From NCBI GenBank assembly GCA_946413525.1, contig CAMKKZ010000033.1, positions 1 to 40,695 of the forward strand: a stretch of 40,695 bases of DNA. Direction: 5' to 3'. The position numbers and the translations under genes are program-made. The stretch comes from an uncultured Oribacterium sp. Its GTDB lineage: Bacteria > Bacillota > Clostridia > Lachnospirales > Lachnospiraceae. The notes under the pieces are model-generated. The model had not been told where the DNA came from and did not search any database. It worked only from the letters and a program-made list of their open reading frames with translations. Below are positions 8,718 through 16,800 of the stretch, piece by piece. Position 1 is the stretch's first letter, and the number at the start of each line of letters is the position of its first letter.

Positions 8718-9614
8718 TCAGTCCGCGTTCGTGATCCTCTGAAGGATCAGGGACATAACAACGACGATGACGAAGAATACGGCGGCTACGGAACATGCAT
8801 AGCCGAAATTCCCCTTCTGGAAGCCCTGCGTATAAATATAATAGACCATCGTCTTGGTCGCGTTCTGAGGGCCGCCTTGGGTCATGACATAGGGCTGCGT
8901 GAACAGCTTCATGGCCTGGATCATCGTGATCATGATGACGTATTTGATCGTGCCGCGTAAGTTCGGGATCGTCACGCTCCAGAACTGCTGCCACTTGTTC
9001 GCTCCGTCAACGGAGGATGCCTCATACTGCTCCTTCGGGATTCCCTGAAGGCCGGCGAGGAAGATCATCATCTGATAGCCCGCGCCCTGCCAGGCCGACA
9101 TGAAGATAATGGCGTTCATCGCGGTCTTCGTGTTTGTCAGGAAGTTGATCGGCTGCAGGCCGAGCCCGACGAGGGCGGAGTTGATAAGTCCCGTATTGGG
9201 ATTCGAGTTATAGAGCACCGTCCATAGTACCGAGATGACGACCATGGAGGTGAGCTGCGGGCTGAAATACATTGTGCGGAAAATGGATACGCCCATAAAG
9301 CGCTTGGACACAAGGAGCGCCAGAGCCAAGGCCAGGGCGCACTGCACCGGAACGACGATAATCGTGAAATAAAACGTGTTCCTGAGCGCCTTCCAGAATT
9401 CGGCATCCTTGAACAGCTTGGTATAGTTTTCCAATCCTATGTAAACAATGTCATTCGGCCGCATTACCTGGTATTTGAAAACAGAGTAATAGGCGGTATA
9501 AATCATGGGGACGACAAGAAATGCGACCAGCAGGATCATGGCGGGCATGGTAAAAATGTAGGCTGCCGCCCGCTCATCTTTTTTTCTGGCTGATAGATTA
9601 TTTGTTTTTGCCAT
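8718..9614 (-). CDS. Carbohydrate ABC transporter permease, MalF type
   Basis: First membrane subunit of the CUT1 sugar importer. The 298-residue protein has a basic N-terminus (KTNNLSARKKDERAA), six predicted membrane segments and the EAA-like loop (YEASSVDGANKWQQFWSVTIP, about 196-216). It follows the solute-binding protein gene by 200 bases that hold a GC-rich stem-loop and a short repeat. The ribosome site is weak (AAGGGA, rather far from the ATG), which together with the stem-loop should make the permeases less abundant than the binding protein, as is usual for such systems. Confidence 0.95.
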   Translation of the reverse strand: MAKTNNLSARKKDERAAAYIFTMPAMILLVAFLVVPMIYTAYYSVFKYQVMRPNDIVYIGLENYTKLFKDAEFWKALRNTFYFTIIVVPVQCALALALALLVSKRFMGVSIFRTMYFSPQLTSMVVISVLWTVLYNSNPNTGLINSALVGLGLQPINFLTNTKTAMNAIIFMSAWQGAGYQMMIFLAGLQGIPKEQYEASSVDGANKWQQFWSVTIPNLRGTIKYVIMITMIQAMKLFTQPYVMTQGGPQNATKTMVYYIYTQGFQKGNFGYACSVAAVFFVIVVVMSLILQRITNAD

Positions 9615-9646
9615 GGCAGATTACTTTATCCCTTTCATAAAACGCA

Positions 9647-9684
9647 GGCCGGGCAGCGCGGATACCCCCGCAGCCTGCCCGGCC
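9647..9684 (-). terminator. Intercistronic stem-loop between binding protein and permeases
   Basis: A perfect ten-base stem GGCCGGGCAG / CTGCCCGGCC with an 18-base loop and no T run. It is better read as an RNA-stabilising or attenuating stem-loop that protects the binding-protein message than as a full terminator. Confidence 0.55.
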
Positions 9685-9726
9685 CGATCCGGGCTTTAGC
9701 CCCCGGCATTTAATCCGGTTGTAACT

Positions 9727-9806
9727 TTCCGAATCCGATTTTCCGGAATCCGCTTTTACGTTCCGAATCCGATTTTCCGGAATCCGATTTCACGTTCCGG
9801 ATCTGT
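9727..9806. repeat. 34-bp direct repeat downstream of the binding-protein gene
   Basis: Units starting TTCCGAATCCGATTTTCCGG occur at 9727 and 9761, with a decayed third start at 9795, spaced 34 bases apart. TCCGGA half-sites inside each unit make them weakly self-complementary. The array abuts the stop codon of the solute-binding protein gene. Confidence 0.75.
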
Positions 9807-9814
9807 TTCCGACC

Positions 9815-11176
9815 TTAGTTCGCGTAATACGTGTTGTAATCTTCTGTGAATTTCTCGGAAACACCATCCAACTGTTCCTTAATGTAAGTCTCATCAACTG
9901 TTCCGTTTGAAGCTGCCTCGGCAAGGATGTTTGTCATGGCCTCTGCATAATCGGTGGAGAAAGTCGCGTAAGACGGAGTACGGGGCCTCGGGACGGCTGT
10001 GTTCTGAAGCTGTTCCACAAGGAGAGCTCTCGGGCCTTCTTTATAATCTTCCATCGCGGCCTCGTCATAAGCCGTTGCCCTGGTAGCCGGCTTCGCGATC
10101 GCTGCGGCATAGGTGGCGACATTTTCCGTGCTCATAAGCCACTGAAGGAACTCGCCGGCAGCTTCCACATTCTTGCAGTCCTTCGTGACAGCGGCAGACC
10201 AGTCGCCGCAGGGGGAAACGGCCTTCTTGGTGTCGTCAGCCACAGGATAATAGGTTACGCCCCAGTCGAAATCGGCATTCGCCTCCAGGGTAGCAACCTC
10301 CCAGGAACCGCCGATCATCGTGGCGCAGGCCTTGTTCAGGAATTCATCCGTGATGGGGTCAACGTTGGCATAGCCCTTCGCGATGAAGTTGGCAAGGAAA
10401 GCCGTGGTCTTCACCGCCTCATCGCTGTTCACATAACCCTCAGCCGTTGTGCCATCCTCAGAGATATAATCCTTGCCCTCGGAAATGTACATCGGCTCCA
10501 GAGCGTAAGGAAGTCCCTCGCCGTGATCCATGACGATGTGTGTTCCCACATAGCTGTCCGTCGTGCACTTTTCCGCGATCTCGTTCATCTCGGACCAGGT
10601 GATCGGGTTCTCGATGGTCCTGGAATCCAGGTCGTCCACGTCAATTCCCGCTTCCTTCAGCATATCCTTATTGTAATAGAACGCCACCGAAGACTCCGTC
10701 GCGGAAATGGCATACAGCTTGCCGTCATAGGTGCACTGCGCGACCGTGGAGGGCGTAAAGTCGGACGTATCCGGGAAATAATCGGAAAGCGGCACGATAA
10801 TGCCATTGGCGGCATAATAGGAAACCTGCGGTCCATCGACAAACAGGATGTCCGGAAGGTCATTCGAGGTAACCGCCGTGGCCACCTTGTTGTCATACGC
10901 GTAGGAGTCCGAACGGTCGATGGCTTCCCTGGAAACCTGGATGTCCGGATGCTCGCTGTTCCAGGTGTTCAGCCTCTCCACCCACCAGTTCTCCACCGCT
11001 TCCTTGTCGGAAGGCTGCCAGATCGTAATGTTCACGGCGTCCCCGCTTGCCTCCTGGGCCGCGCCGCTGCCTGCCGCCCCGGCACCAGAAGCCGGCGCGG
11101 GTGTGTCCGAACCGCCGCAGGCCGCGAGACCCACTGCCATCACTGCCGCCAGTAACAGACTGACTGCTTTTTTCAT
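9815..11176 (-). CDS. Sugar ABC transporter solute-binding lipoprotein (family 1)
   Basis: Extracytoplasmic receptor that captures the sugar and hands it to the two permeases. The start at 11176 has GAGGAGG a few bases upstream and gives a textbook lipoprotein signal (MKKAVSLLLAAVMAVGLAAC, C20 being lipidated), followed by a Ser/Ala/Gly linker and the family 1 fold: ITIWQPSD near the start, DLPDILFVDGPQ, YAISATESSVAFYYNKDML and ATMIGGSWEVATL. Total 453 residues, normal for the family. It is the first gene after the operator-containing promoter. The sugar specificity cannot be read from sequence, but the GH32 gene in the same locus points to sucrose or a fructo-oligosaccharide. Confidence 0.95.
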   Translation of the reverse strand: MKKAVSLLLAAVMAVGLAACGGSDTPAPASGAGAAGSGAAQEASGDAVNITIWQPSDKEAVENWWVERLNTWNSEHPDIQVSREAIDRSDSYAYDNKVATAVTSNDLPDILFVDGPQVSYYAANGIIVPLSDYFPDTSDFTPSTVAQCTYDGKLYAISATESSVAFYYNKDMLKEAGIDVDDLDSRTIENPITWSEMNEIAEKCTTDSYVGTHIVMDHGEGLPYALEPMYISEGKDYISEDGTTAEGYVNSDEAVKTTAFLANFIAKGYANVDPITDEFLNKACATMIGGSWEVATLEANADFDWGVTYYPVADDTKKAVSPCGDWSAAVTKDCKNVEAAGEFLQWLMSTENVATYAAAIAKPATRATAYDEAAMEDYKEGPRALLVEQLQNTAVPRPRTPSYATFSTDYAEAMTNILAEAASNGTVDETYIKEQLDGVSEKFTEDYNTYYAN

Positions 11177-11241
11177 GATAATCCTCCTCTCAATTTTGCC
11201 GCCCCTCTTAAAGTATTCAGGCGGCGGCTTCACAGCGTTTG

Positions 11242-11255
11242 TGGAACCCGTTCCA
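11242..11255. promoter_or_regulatory. LacI-type operator O2 (transcript leader)
   Basis: TGGAACCCGTTCCA, a perfect inverted repeat of TGGAAC around two bases. It is identical to the copy at 11320-11333 and lies 78 bases away, in the 5' leader of the binding-protein gene. The shape matches LacI/GalR operators; looping or a roadblock by a bound tetramer is possible. Confidence 0.85.
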
Positions 11256-11319
11256 TATTACTCTTAAAAAAAACCGCAGACCGTGCTGCGCCATTAAATA
11301 CTTATGCAGTTGTTTTATG

Positions 11320-11333
11320 TGGAACCCGTTCCA
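11320..11333. promoter_or_regulatory. LacI-type operator O1 (at the promoter)
   Basis: Second perfect copy of TGGAACCCGTTCCA. It begins 11 bases downstream of the -10 box of the minus-strand promoter, thus around the transcription start, where a bound repressor would block RNA polymerase. Confidence 0.88.
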
Positions 11334-11344
11334 TATCGGTTTTT

Positions 11345-11373
11345 ATAATATAGCTTATGGTCAATTTTGTCAA
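11345..11373 (-). promoter_or_regulatory. Sigma-A promoter of the sugar ABC operon
   Basis: On the minus strand: TTGACA (11373-11368), a 17-base spacer, TATTAT (11350-11345). This is a near-consensus housekeeping promoter facing the binding-protein gene, with an operator directly downstream. Confidence 0.88.
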
Positions 11374-11490
11374 CTATGCATTGCAGAATAATTTAAAAAA
11401 GGGAAAATTGTATAGAATATAGAAAATTATTTGTGCACTTTTTCCAAACCATGGCTGCCAGTTAACGTTCACACATCAATACTTATAGGT

Positions 11491-11565
11491 TTTGACGCGC
11501 ATCTCCTTGGAGCGCGTCAAAAGTGATTCCCGGATTGTTCCGCGCTTCGCGCTTCCACAATCCGG
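11491..11565. other. Two stacked hairpins upstream of the sugar promoter
   Basis: TTTGACGCGC pairs with GCGCGTCAAA (11491-11521), and CCGGATTGT pairs with ACAATCCGG (11530-11565) around an inner GCGC-TTC-GCGC hairpin. No coding frame in this stretch has a ribosome site or family resemblance. The stretch is the left part of a 377-base structured gap that ends at 11867. Confidence 0.6.
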
Positions 11566-11650
11566 ACCGATATTCGCATTTCGTGGGGCCCCTCCCCCAC
11601 TACATGCTCATATCGGGGCGCGGGCCAAGGCCTTGCCTCCACTGGCAAGC

Positions 11651-11679
11651 AAGCCTGCCTGCCGTGTAGGCAGGCTTTT
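11651..11679 (+). terminator. Hairpin with T run in the structured gap
   Basis: Stem AAGCCTGCCT / AGGCAGGCTT with a seven-base loop, followed by TTTTG on the plus strand. It could also stop minus-strand transcripts coming from the YesL-type gene before they reach the sugar promoter, although the T run is on the other side. Confidence 0.5.
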
Positions 11680-11699
11680 GACCGCTGAATCATAAATAG

Positions 11700-11867
11700 T
11701 TGTAACTATTCAGCACCCTATTCGCAGTCGCCTTTGGCGACTGCTCATGTGGGCGTTCAGAGGCGCTCCGCGCCTTGTCCGCCCTCTGGATTTCCGAGAA
11801 TTCCAAATGAAAAGCAAGCTTTCCATTTGGAATTCTCGGAAATCCAGAGGGTGCTGAATAGTTACAA
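11700..11867. mobile_element. 168-bp palindromic element with 20-bp terminal inverted repeats
   Basis: Ends are perfect inverted repeats: TTGTAACTATTCAGCACCCT (11700-11719) and its reverse complement at 11848-11867. Inside are a GCAGTCGCC/GGCGACTGC hairpin, a GGCGC/GCGCC hairpin, and a 28-base perfect arm pair at 11782-11809 and 11824-11851 that continues, with one mismatch, to a two-base loop, making a 70-base near-perfect hairpin. It codes for nothing. The right terminus supplies the stop codon of the YesL-type gene. Its right arm recurs at the left edge of the window. The form suggests a MITE-like or REP-like element, but no target duplication or transposase was seen. Confidence 0.7.
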
Positions 11868-12506
11868 ATAGTTCTGCATCGTGCCGCTTGTCGCAAACAA
11901 TCTGGAAAGATGAAGGGATGAGAGGAACGCCACGGTCCCGCTTCCAAAAAAAATATAAAGGATCAGCCACTGGCCAAAGCTGTCCGACAGTACCCGCCTG
12001 AACAGAAATACCGGAGGAATCAGGTTCAGCATGATGATAAAGACGGTAAAAATGCCATTACGCATAGCCAGAAGGAAGGTACGCTTAACCACTTCAAGAG
12101 GCTTCCCCTCAAACCAGGCAAGGCCGGCAAAAGCATGCGTGAAGACCACAAGCCAGAACCACCCGACCGCAAGGATCATGACGATCAAAACCATACGGAA
12201 GCTGACCTTCCATTGAATGGCGCACCAAAGATCCGCCAAAAGGAAAAGACCGAAGGCAAGCAGCACAAGAAATACGCAGGTGGCCTTCCGGAACAAGTTC
12301 TTAAAAGCAGAAAAAAAGGTGCTGATAATGCCATTGTCATCTCCCTCGGAGGCCATGCGGAGCGTCACGGCATACATGGCTGCGGTAGACGCACCGACAG
12401 TGAGGAGCGGAATGCTGCAAAGAAACCACAAAACACTGAGAATCACGAGATTCAGGAACCGGGTCAGAAACCTGGTAAGCATCGTATCCTGCTGCAAAAA
12501 TTTCAT
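11862..12506 (-). CDS. YesL/DUF624-family membrane protein
   Basis: Predicted integral membrane protein of 214 residues, of unknown biochemical role, in the YesL (DUF624) family that is usually found beside carbohydrate ABC importers. The start region MKFLQQDTMLTRFLTRFLNLVILSV with the following CSIPLLTVGASTAAMYAVTL block is diagnostic of the family. There are about five membrane helices. The ATG at 12506 has GGGGGAAAT directly before it; the upstream in-frame ATG at 12566 has no ribosome site. The gene lies upstream of, and in the same direction as, the sugar operon, but a structured gap and a separate promoter intervene. Its last codons (NYL, stop) lie inside the palindromic element at 11700-11867, so the natural C-terminus may have been altered by the insertion. 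Confidence 0.88.
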   Translation of the reverse strand: MKFLQQDTMLTRFLTRFLNLVILSVLWFLCSIPLLTVGASTAAMYAVTLRMASEGDDNGIISTFFSAFKNLFRKATCVFLVLLAFGLFLLADLWCAIQWKVSFRMVLIVMILAVGWFWLVVFTHAFAGLAWFEGKPLEVVKRTFLLAMRNGIFTVFIIMLNLIPPVFLFRRVLSDSFGQWLILYIFFGSGTVAFLSSLHLSRLFATSGTMQNYL

Positions 12507-12641
12507 ATTTCCCCCAATCCCATGAATATACCAAACATGCCTGAACGCATATTTTTCAGGACGCATCCCTCATTGCCGGGTGTCCAGACTCAATCTGGCT
12601 TTGCCGAATCAAGTCATGTCCCTGTGGGATGCGCCAAATAC

Positions 12642-12674
12642 GGCATAAACTATGCCTGATGCGTAGTTTATGCC
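12642..12674. other. Eleven-base-pair hairpin after the malic enzyme gene
   Basis: GGCATAAACTA pairs perfectly with TAGTTTATGCC around an 11-base loop. It lies 70 bases beyond the malic enzyme stop codon and could terminate or stabilise its transcript, but there is no clear T run. The rest of 12507-12744 shows no gene. Confidence 0.45.
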
Positions 12675-12744
12675 TGCATTAAAAGATCAAAAGCTTTGGC
12701 CGCTAAAAGCTATGGCCACTCTGCATTCCTGCACAGCAGGCCGC

Positions 12745-13917
12745 TCACATTATCCTCGCCACGCCGCTCCTCCTGGCCTCCTCCGCGACGGCCTCCGCCA
12801 CGGCCTTTGCGGCCCTTTTGTCCAGAGCGCTCGGGATAATGTAATTCTCATTCAGTTCCGATTCGCTCACCAGGTCTGCCAGTGCCCGGGCCGCGGCGAT
12901 CATCATCGCGTCCGTGATCTCCCTTGCCCTGACGTCCAATGCCCCGCGGAAAAGCCCGGGAAATACAAGGACATTATTGATCTGGTTCGGAAAATCCGAC
13001 CTCCCGGTTCCAACGACCCGGGCGCCGCCCGAAAGAGCCTTTTCCGGCATGATTTCCGGCGTGGGATTTGCCATAGGAAAGACAATGGCATCCGAATTCA
13101 TGGAACGAATCATGTCCTCCGTGACAATGCCCGGCGCGGATACGCCGATAAAAACATCTGCCCCCTTCAACGCGTCGGCCAGGCTGCCATGCATCCCGTC
13201 CAGGTTGGTTTCATCACAAAGCGCAAGCTGGGCACCGTTCATGGCCGTGTCCCTGTTCAGGATGCCATTCCTGTCGGAATAGATGAGCTTCCTGACGCCG
13301 TATTTCATGATCAGCTTCCCAATGGCCGTCCCCGCTGAGCCTGCCCCGCTGATCACGACCCGGATATCGGAAATATCCTTTTTTACAAGCTTCAGCGCGT
13401 TGATCAGTGCGGCCAGAAGCACCGTCGCCGTCCCGTGCTGGTCGTCATGAAACACAGGGATGTCCAGCCTTTCCTTGAGCCTTCTTTCCACCTCAAAGCA
13501 CCTTGGCGCGGAAATGTCCTCCAGGTTAATGCCTCCAAAGCCGGGCGCTATGCGGCAGACGGTTTCAACGATCTCATCCACATCCTTTGTCGAAAGACAG
13601 ATCGGGAAGGCATCCACATTCGCGAAGGTTTTGAAAAGCACGGCCTTCCCCTCCATGACAGGAAGGCCCGCCTCCGGCCCGATATCCCCCAGGCCCAGAA
13701 TAGCCGTGCCATCCGTGACCACGGCCACCATGTTGCCCTTTGCGGTATAACGGTAAACCTCTTCCCTGTCCGCGGCAATCCTCCGGCATGGCTCCGCCAC
13801 GCCCGGCGTATAGGCGATGCTTAGATCCTCCTTCGACTGAACCGGCACCTTCGACACAACCTCAATCTTTCCATGGTGCACTTCATGAAGCTCAAGAGCA
13901 GCTTTGTTATAATCCAT
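12745..13917 (-). CDS. NAD(P)-dependent malic enzyme (oxaloacetate-decarboxylating)
   Basis: Cytoplasmic enzyme that oxidatively decarboxylates malate to pyruvate and CO2 with reduction of NAD or NADP. The 390-residue protein is of the short bacterial class (B. subtilis YtsJ type, without the phosphotransacetylase extension). Visible landmarks: catalytic Tyr in SIAYTPGV (Y36), GDIGPEAGLPVMEGK with catalytic K91, NLEDISAP, the metal-binding FHDDQHGTA (157-164), the dinucleotide-binding GAGSAGTAIG (191-200) and NPTPEI. Divalent metal is expected as cofactor. It stands alone, facing the same way as the YesL-type gene 238 bases downstream. The cofactor preference is not assigned. Confidence 0.95.
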   Translation of the reverse strand: MDYNKAALELHEVHHGKIEVVSKVPVQSKEDLSIAYTPGVAEPCRRIAADREEVYRYTAKGNMVAVVTDGTAILGLGDIGPEAGLPVMEGKAVLFKTFANVDAFPICLSTKDVDEIVETVCRIAPGFGGINLEDISAPRCFEVERRLKERLDIPVFHDDQHGTATVLLAALINALKLVKKDISDIRVVISGAGSAGTAIGKLIMKYGVRKLIYSDRNGILNRDTAMNGAQLALCDETNLDGMHGSLADALKGADVFIGVSAPGIVTEDMIRSMNSDAIVFPMANPTPEIMPEKALSGGARVVGTGRSDFPNQINNVLVFPGLFRGALDVRAREITDAMMIAAARALADLVSESELNENYIIPSALDKRAAKAVAEAVAEEARRSGVARIM

Positions 13918-13964
13918 ATTCCCTGTTTTCCTTCCTTTTTCAATCCAATCTATTTTGAAACTAT

Positions 13965-14266
13965 TCAGCTCTTTCCATCCTTCTCTTTAAATGCATCTTT
14001 CAACGGGCCGAATATTTCAGTATAGGTCTCTGTAAACCGCTCAAGGACAAGCCGCATATTCAGTTTTCCGTCTGCCAGAAACTGATTCCTTGCCAGGTCG
14101 CCCTCTCTCACAAAGACGTTGCTCTTCAATTCTTCATCAGAGAGGAAGAGATTGTACAACATCATTTCAAAGATTCTGTTTGCTATGCGAACTGTATTCT
14201 CTCAGAGAGATCAACCATATAATGTTTAGACGGAATGCACACTGCCGTGGTATTGAATATCTTCAT
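13965..14266 (-). pseudogene. Internally deleted AAA-ATPase_like / PD-(D/E)XK protein
   Basis: Two pieces of one known Lachnospiraceae-type protein remain. The start (ATG 14266, with GGAAGG upstream) reads MKIFNTTAVCIPSKHYMVDL, the N-terminal signature of the AAA-ATPase_like family, and stops after SERIQFA. Directly downstream, in another frame, a segment from 14165 to 13965 reads LFLSDEELKSNVFVREGDLA and onward to FKEKDGKS, which matches the region just before the PD-(D/E)XK nuclease domain of the same family. The Walker motifs and the nuclease domain are gone, several hundred codons in all. The fragment ends at the sequence CTGAATAGTT, which is also found in the terminus of the palindromic element. 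The intact family is of unknown function and often multicopy. Confidence 0.75.
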
Positions 14267-14294
14267 AGGCGTCAACCTTCCGGACGAGTCACCG

Positions 14295-14642
14295 TTACCG
14301 ATTCCCTGACTCATCTCTTGACAGCATTTCCTCAACAAGCCCTGCCGCGTCTCCAACATAATCATTGCATTTGTTTTTAAAAAGACCTCTCAGCTTTCTG
14401 CATTCCAGGTATCCGTTTTTTTCAAGAAAGGCCCTGGTAAACTCTTCCGTCATTTCAGGCCTTTCCTTCTCCAGAATCGCTTTTCCGGCAAGATAGGCTC
14501 CGCATTTACCGCCGTCTGAACGAGGTGCCGGAGCAGCCACAGCATATTCAGCAAAGGCCTTTGCTACGCTTTGTGAGCAATTGTTGCCATTCCTGTGATA
14601 TGAACGCGCAATGTTTTCTTTGTTGTTTTTGATTTCTTCCAT
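14295..14642 (-). CDS. C_GCAxxG_C_C family protein
   Basis: Small cytoplasmic protein of 115 residues with the cysteine pattern that names the family: NCSQSV, then GGKCGAYLAGK, then LECRKLRG and KNKCNDYVGDAAGLV. The family is thought to be redox or metal-binding; its exact reaction is not known. The start at 14642 has AGGAAGGG close upstream; an ATG further up in frame (14756) adds sequence that belongs to the small gene upstream read in another frame. It follows that small gene by 35 bases and may form an operon with it. Confidence 0.88.
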   Translation of the reverse strand: MEEIKNNKENIARSYHRNGNNCSQSVAKAFAEYAVAAPAPRSDGGKCGAYLAGKAILEKERPEMTEEFTRAFLEKNGYLECRKLRGLFKNKCNDYVGDAAGLVEEMLSRDESGNR

Positions 14643-14677
14643 AATCCCTTCCTGAATCCCTACCTGCTCGCAACCCC

Positions 14678-14830
14678 TTATCCAGATACTTTTTCCCATA
14701 TGCACTTTGTCAGGTCTCCAGCCCCGCCAGTTCTTAGCGGAGTTTCGGTATGCCATTGACGCCGCCTTTGCCGGCTGATTTCTATCAGGTCATCAATTGC
14801 AATATCCGGATCGAATGTGTGGAATGCCAT
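14678..14830 (-). CDS. Small protein of unknown function (50 residues)
   Basis: Reads MAFHTFDPDIAIDDLIEISR, then a basic RQRRRQWH stretch and a TGGAGDLTKCIWEKVSG ending. GGAAGGG lies seven bases upstream of the ATG, a good ribosome site. I do not recognise the product. It may be a complete small protein, since start, ribosome site and stop are all normal, or the N-terminal remnant of a longer one. It lies 35 bases upstream of the C_GCAxxG_C_C gene on the same strand. Confidence 0.5.
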   Translation of the reverse strand: MAFHTFDPDIAIDDLIEISRQRRRQWHTETPLRTGGAGDLTKCIWEKVSG

Positions 14831-14915
14831 GCAGTTACCCTTCCGAATGGCAAAGGCTATGTAAAAACAATATTCAGTTTAAAATATATGCATCCTTGTG
14901 TTCTTTTTCAACCTG

Positions 14916-16478
14916 TCAGGGCATATAGTAATTGGTCAGAAAATATGTTCTGTCCCAGTCAACAATCTTCAGCTCAGACTCCCTGGCCGTATGGATGTCT
15001 TTTTCATCGAGTACCATCACCTTCTTGTCGCTCGTATCATAGATTGGCCACACATGCTCCTTGCCATCGGGAGACAGATCTGCGGCAAGCGAGGGATCGC
15101 CGGTCTTGGCGAACTGAACCCACATCCTTCGCATGGTCTTTGAAAAGGCTTCATCAAACGCCCTTCCTGAAAAATCCCTTATCTCCGGATGCTTGAATAA
15201 GATCGGCACCTCTATCATATGCCCGCACTTAATCAGCGGCAAAGCGGATTCAGGCGTAAGATAGTAGGTGTATGACCTGCCGCCGGCTTTTGTCTGTTCC
15301 TCCGACAGCCTGATTTGCGGCGCGATAAACATGATCTGGCTGAAGAGCCGGACAGTAGGCTCGTAGCTTTCGCCCTTAATGTCATTGCAGTAGCTCTCCA
15401 CCAACGCCTTCTCCTCGTCTGTCAACTGGTCGAGCTTTTCCGCTTTGCGCCCACCGGCCCATGCATTCCAGGCATCCTCTCCAATAACGCCCAGGAAGGT
15501 ATTCATTTCATCCTTGTTACAGCCCTGAAGGAACGTGATGTCCTTCGCAGCGCCGTTCGCGTAGGCCTCCCATGTATTTAAAGGCAGGGATTTGCCGTCT
15601 CTCTCCGGGAATGTACGTATGCCGAGCACCTGGTAAAAACCGTACAGACGTGCCCAGGTGTCCGCAAGCTCCTCAGCGCTGACCTTCATAAGGTCGGCAA
15701 CGGTCTTGCAGCCGAGCGTCTCCATCAGCTTGTCCGTGCATGCAATGGCCTGTTCCGGAGTCCTCGTCTGGGTAGGGGAACCGCTCTGCGCGATAACGCG
15801 CTTGAAATACTTATGTGAGCCTTTAACCAACGGAAGCAAGGTGGTGCTTGCCCCGCCGGCAGACTCGCCCCAGATGGTCACATTGTCGGGGTCTCCGCCG
15901 AAACCCTCAATGTTCTCATGCACCCATTTCAATGCCATGATCTGATCCATAAGCCCCAGATTCGACGCGTCCTCATAGTCCTTGCCATCCGGCAGATGCG
16001 ACAGATGGAGAAATCCTAAGAAACTAACCCTGTAAGCGATGGTAACAAGAACAACATCCGGGTTCTCCTTCACAAAGTTGTGGCCGTCATACTGCGGATC
16101 GGTCGTTCCGCCCACCTCAAAACCGCCGCCGTAAATCCACACCATTACCGGCTTCTTCCCTGCGGCTGTCTTGTCAGCCGTCCAAATGTTCAGGTACAGG
16201 CAATCCTCGCCCATACCATATTGGACAGCGGAATCGCCCGGCGCCTGAACAGGAGCTTTGCCGTAGTTATAGGCTTCATAAACGCCGTTGTCCGGCAAAA
16301 CGTCCACGGGTGCTTTCCAGCGCAGACTGCCAACAGGCTGTTTGCCGACAAACGGGATGCCCTTGTAGGCAACCACACCATCCGTTTCCTTACCGACAAA
16401 AGTACCGTTTTGGCACTTAACTGCCAGAGTCTTGTCAAAATCAGAATCTGTAATCTTTTTATTCTCATTCATAGTCAT
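14916..16478 (-). CDS. Type-B carboxylesterase (para-nitrobenzyl esterase family)
   Basis: Alpha/beta-hydrolase of 520 residues that cleaves carboxylic esters; natural substrate unknown. Family marks: oxyanion-hole PVMVWIYGGGFEVGG, EDCLYLNIW, nucleophile elbow GESAGG with S206, the acid in GCNKDEMNTFLG and the catalytic His in CGHMIEVPILF. There is no signal peptide, so it is likely cytoplasmic. ATG at 16478 was chosen for AGGAAAAT just before it; ATG at 16472 is equally possible and an ATG at 16523 lacks a site. The gene is alone on its strand with its own upstream region (16479-16605), where no convincing promoter was found. Confidence 0.93.
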   Translation of the reverse strand: MTMNENKKITDSDFDKTLAVKCQNGTFVGKETDGVVAYKGIPFVGKQPVGSLRWKAPVDVLPDNGVYEAYNYGKAPVQAPGDSAVQYGMGEDCLYLNIWTADKTAAGKKPVMVWIYGGGFEVGGTTDPQYDGHNFVKENPDVVLVTIAYRVSFLGFLHLSHLPDGKDYEDASNLGLMDQIMALKWVHENIEGFGGDPDNVTIWGESAGGASTTLLPLVKGSHKYFKRVIAQSGSPTQTRTPEQAIACTDKLMETLGCKTVADLMKVSAEELADTWARLYGFYQVLGIRTFPERDGKSLPLNTWEAYANGAAKDITFLQGCNKDEMNTFLGVIGEDAWNAWAGGRKAEKLDQLTDEEKALVESYCNDIKGESYEPTVRLFSQIMFIAPQIRLSEEQTKAGGRSYTYYLTPESALPLIKCGHMIEVPILFKHPEIRDFSGRAFDEAFSKTMRRMWVQFAKTGDPSLAADLSPDGKEHVWPIYDTSDKKVMVLDEKDIHTARESELKIVDWDRTYFLTNYYMP

Positions 16479-16605
16479 ATTTTCCTTTCTGCTGTTCCAT
16501 ACCGTCTTTCCAGGCGAAAACATTCATCACAGATCACTTGTATGTCCTAGTCTGTCATATGCAATAATGATTTTTTGCCAGTACAAATATAGCATAATCT
16601 GCTGA

Positions 16606-16797
16606 CTATAGTATGCTTGCCTTGGTATTCAGTTTTATCCGGCCAGGCATTTCCGATAGCTTGCTGATTTCTTCACGGATTGAGCGAATACAGGAAAGAG
16701 CCGTATTCGGAACGAGAAGGACATCGGCGATATAGTCTCGCAGTTGCACAAGGTCTGTCGTGGCATCCGGGGTCATAATGATTTCGTAGGAATCCAT
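16606..16797 (-). pseudogene. Truncated RelE/ParE-type toxin
   Basis: Sixty-three residues: SYEIIMTPDATTDLVQLRDY with VLLVPNTALSCIRSIREEI and KLSEMPGRIKL, which is the N-terminal two-thirds of a RelE/ParE-superfamily mRNA-interferase or gyrase toxin (normally about 95-105). The usual C-terminal strands with the catalytic or binding residues are missing; after GRIKL the frame runs into unrelated codons and a stop. It follows the antitoxin reading frame by three bases, the normal arrangement. The toxin is therefore most likely inactive. Confidence 0.8.
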
Positions 16798-16800
16798 TTA

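Noticed and set aside
9647..9684. Full transcription terminator between binding protein and permeases
   Set aside because: The stem is strong but lacks a T run, and the permeases need read-through; better seen as an intercistronic stem-loop.
11492..11695. 67-codon plus-strand frame in the structured gap
   Set aside because: It consists of hairpin arms, has no ribosome site and yields a composition unlike the real proteins.
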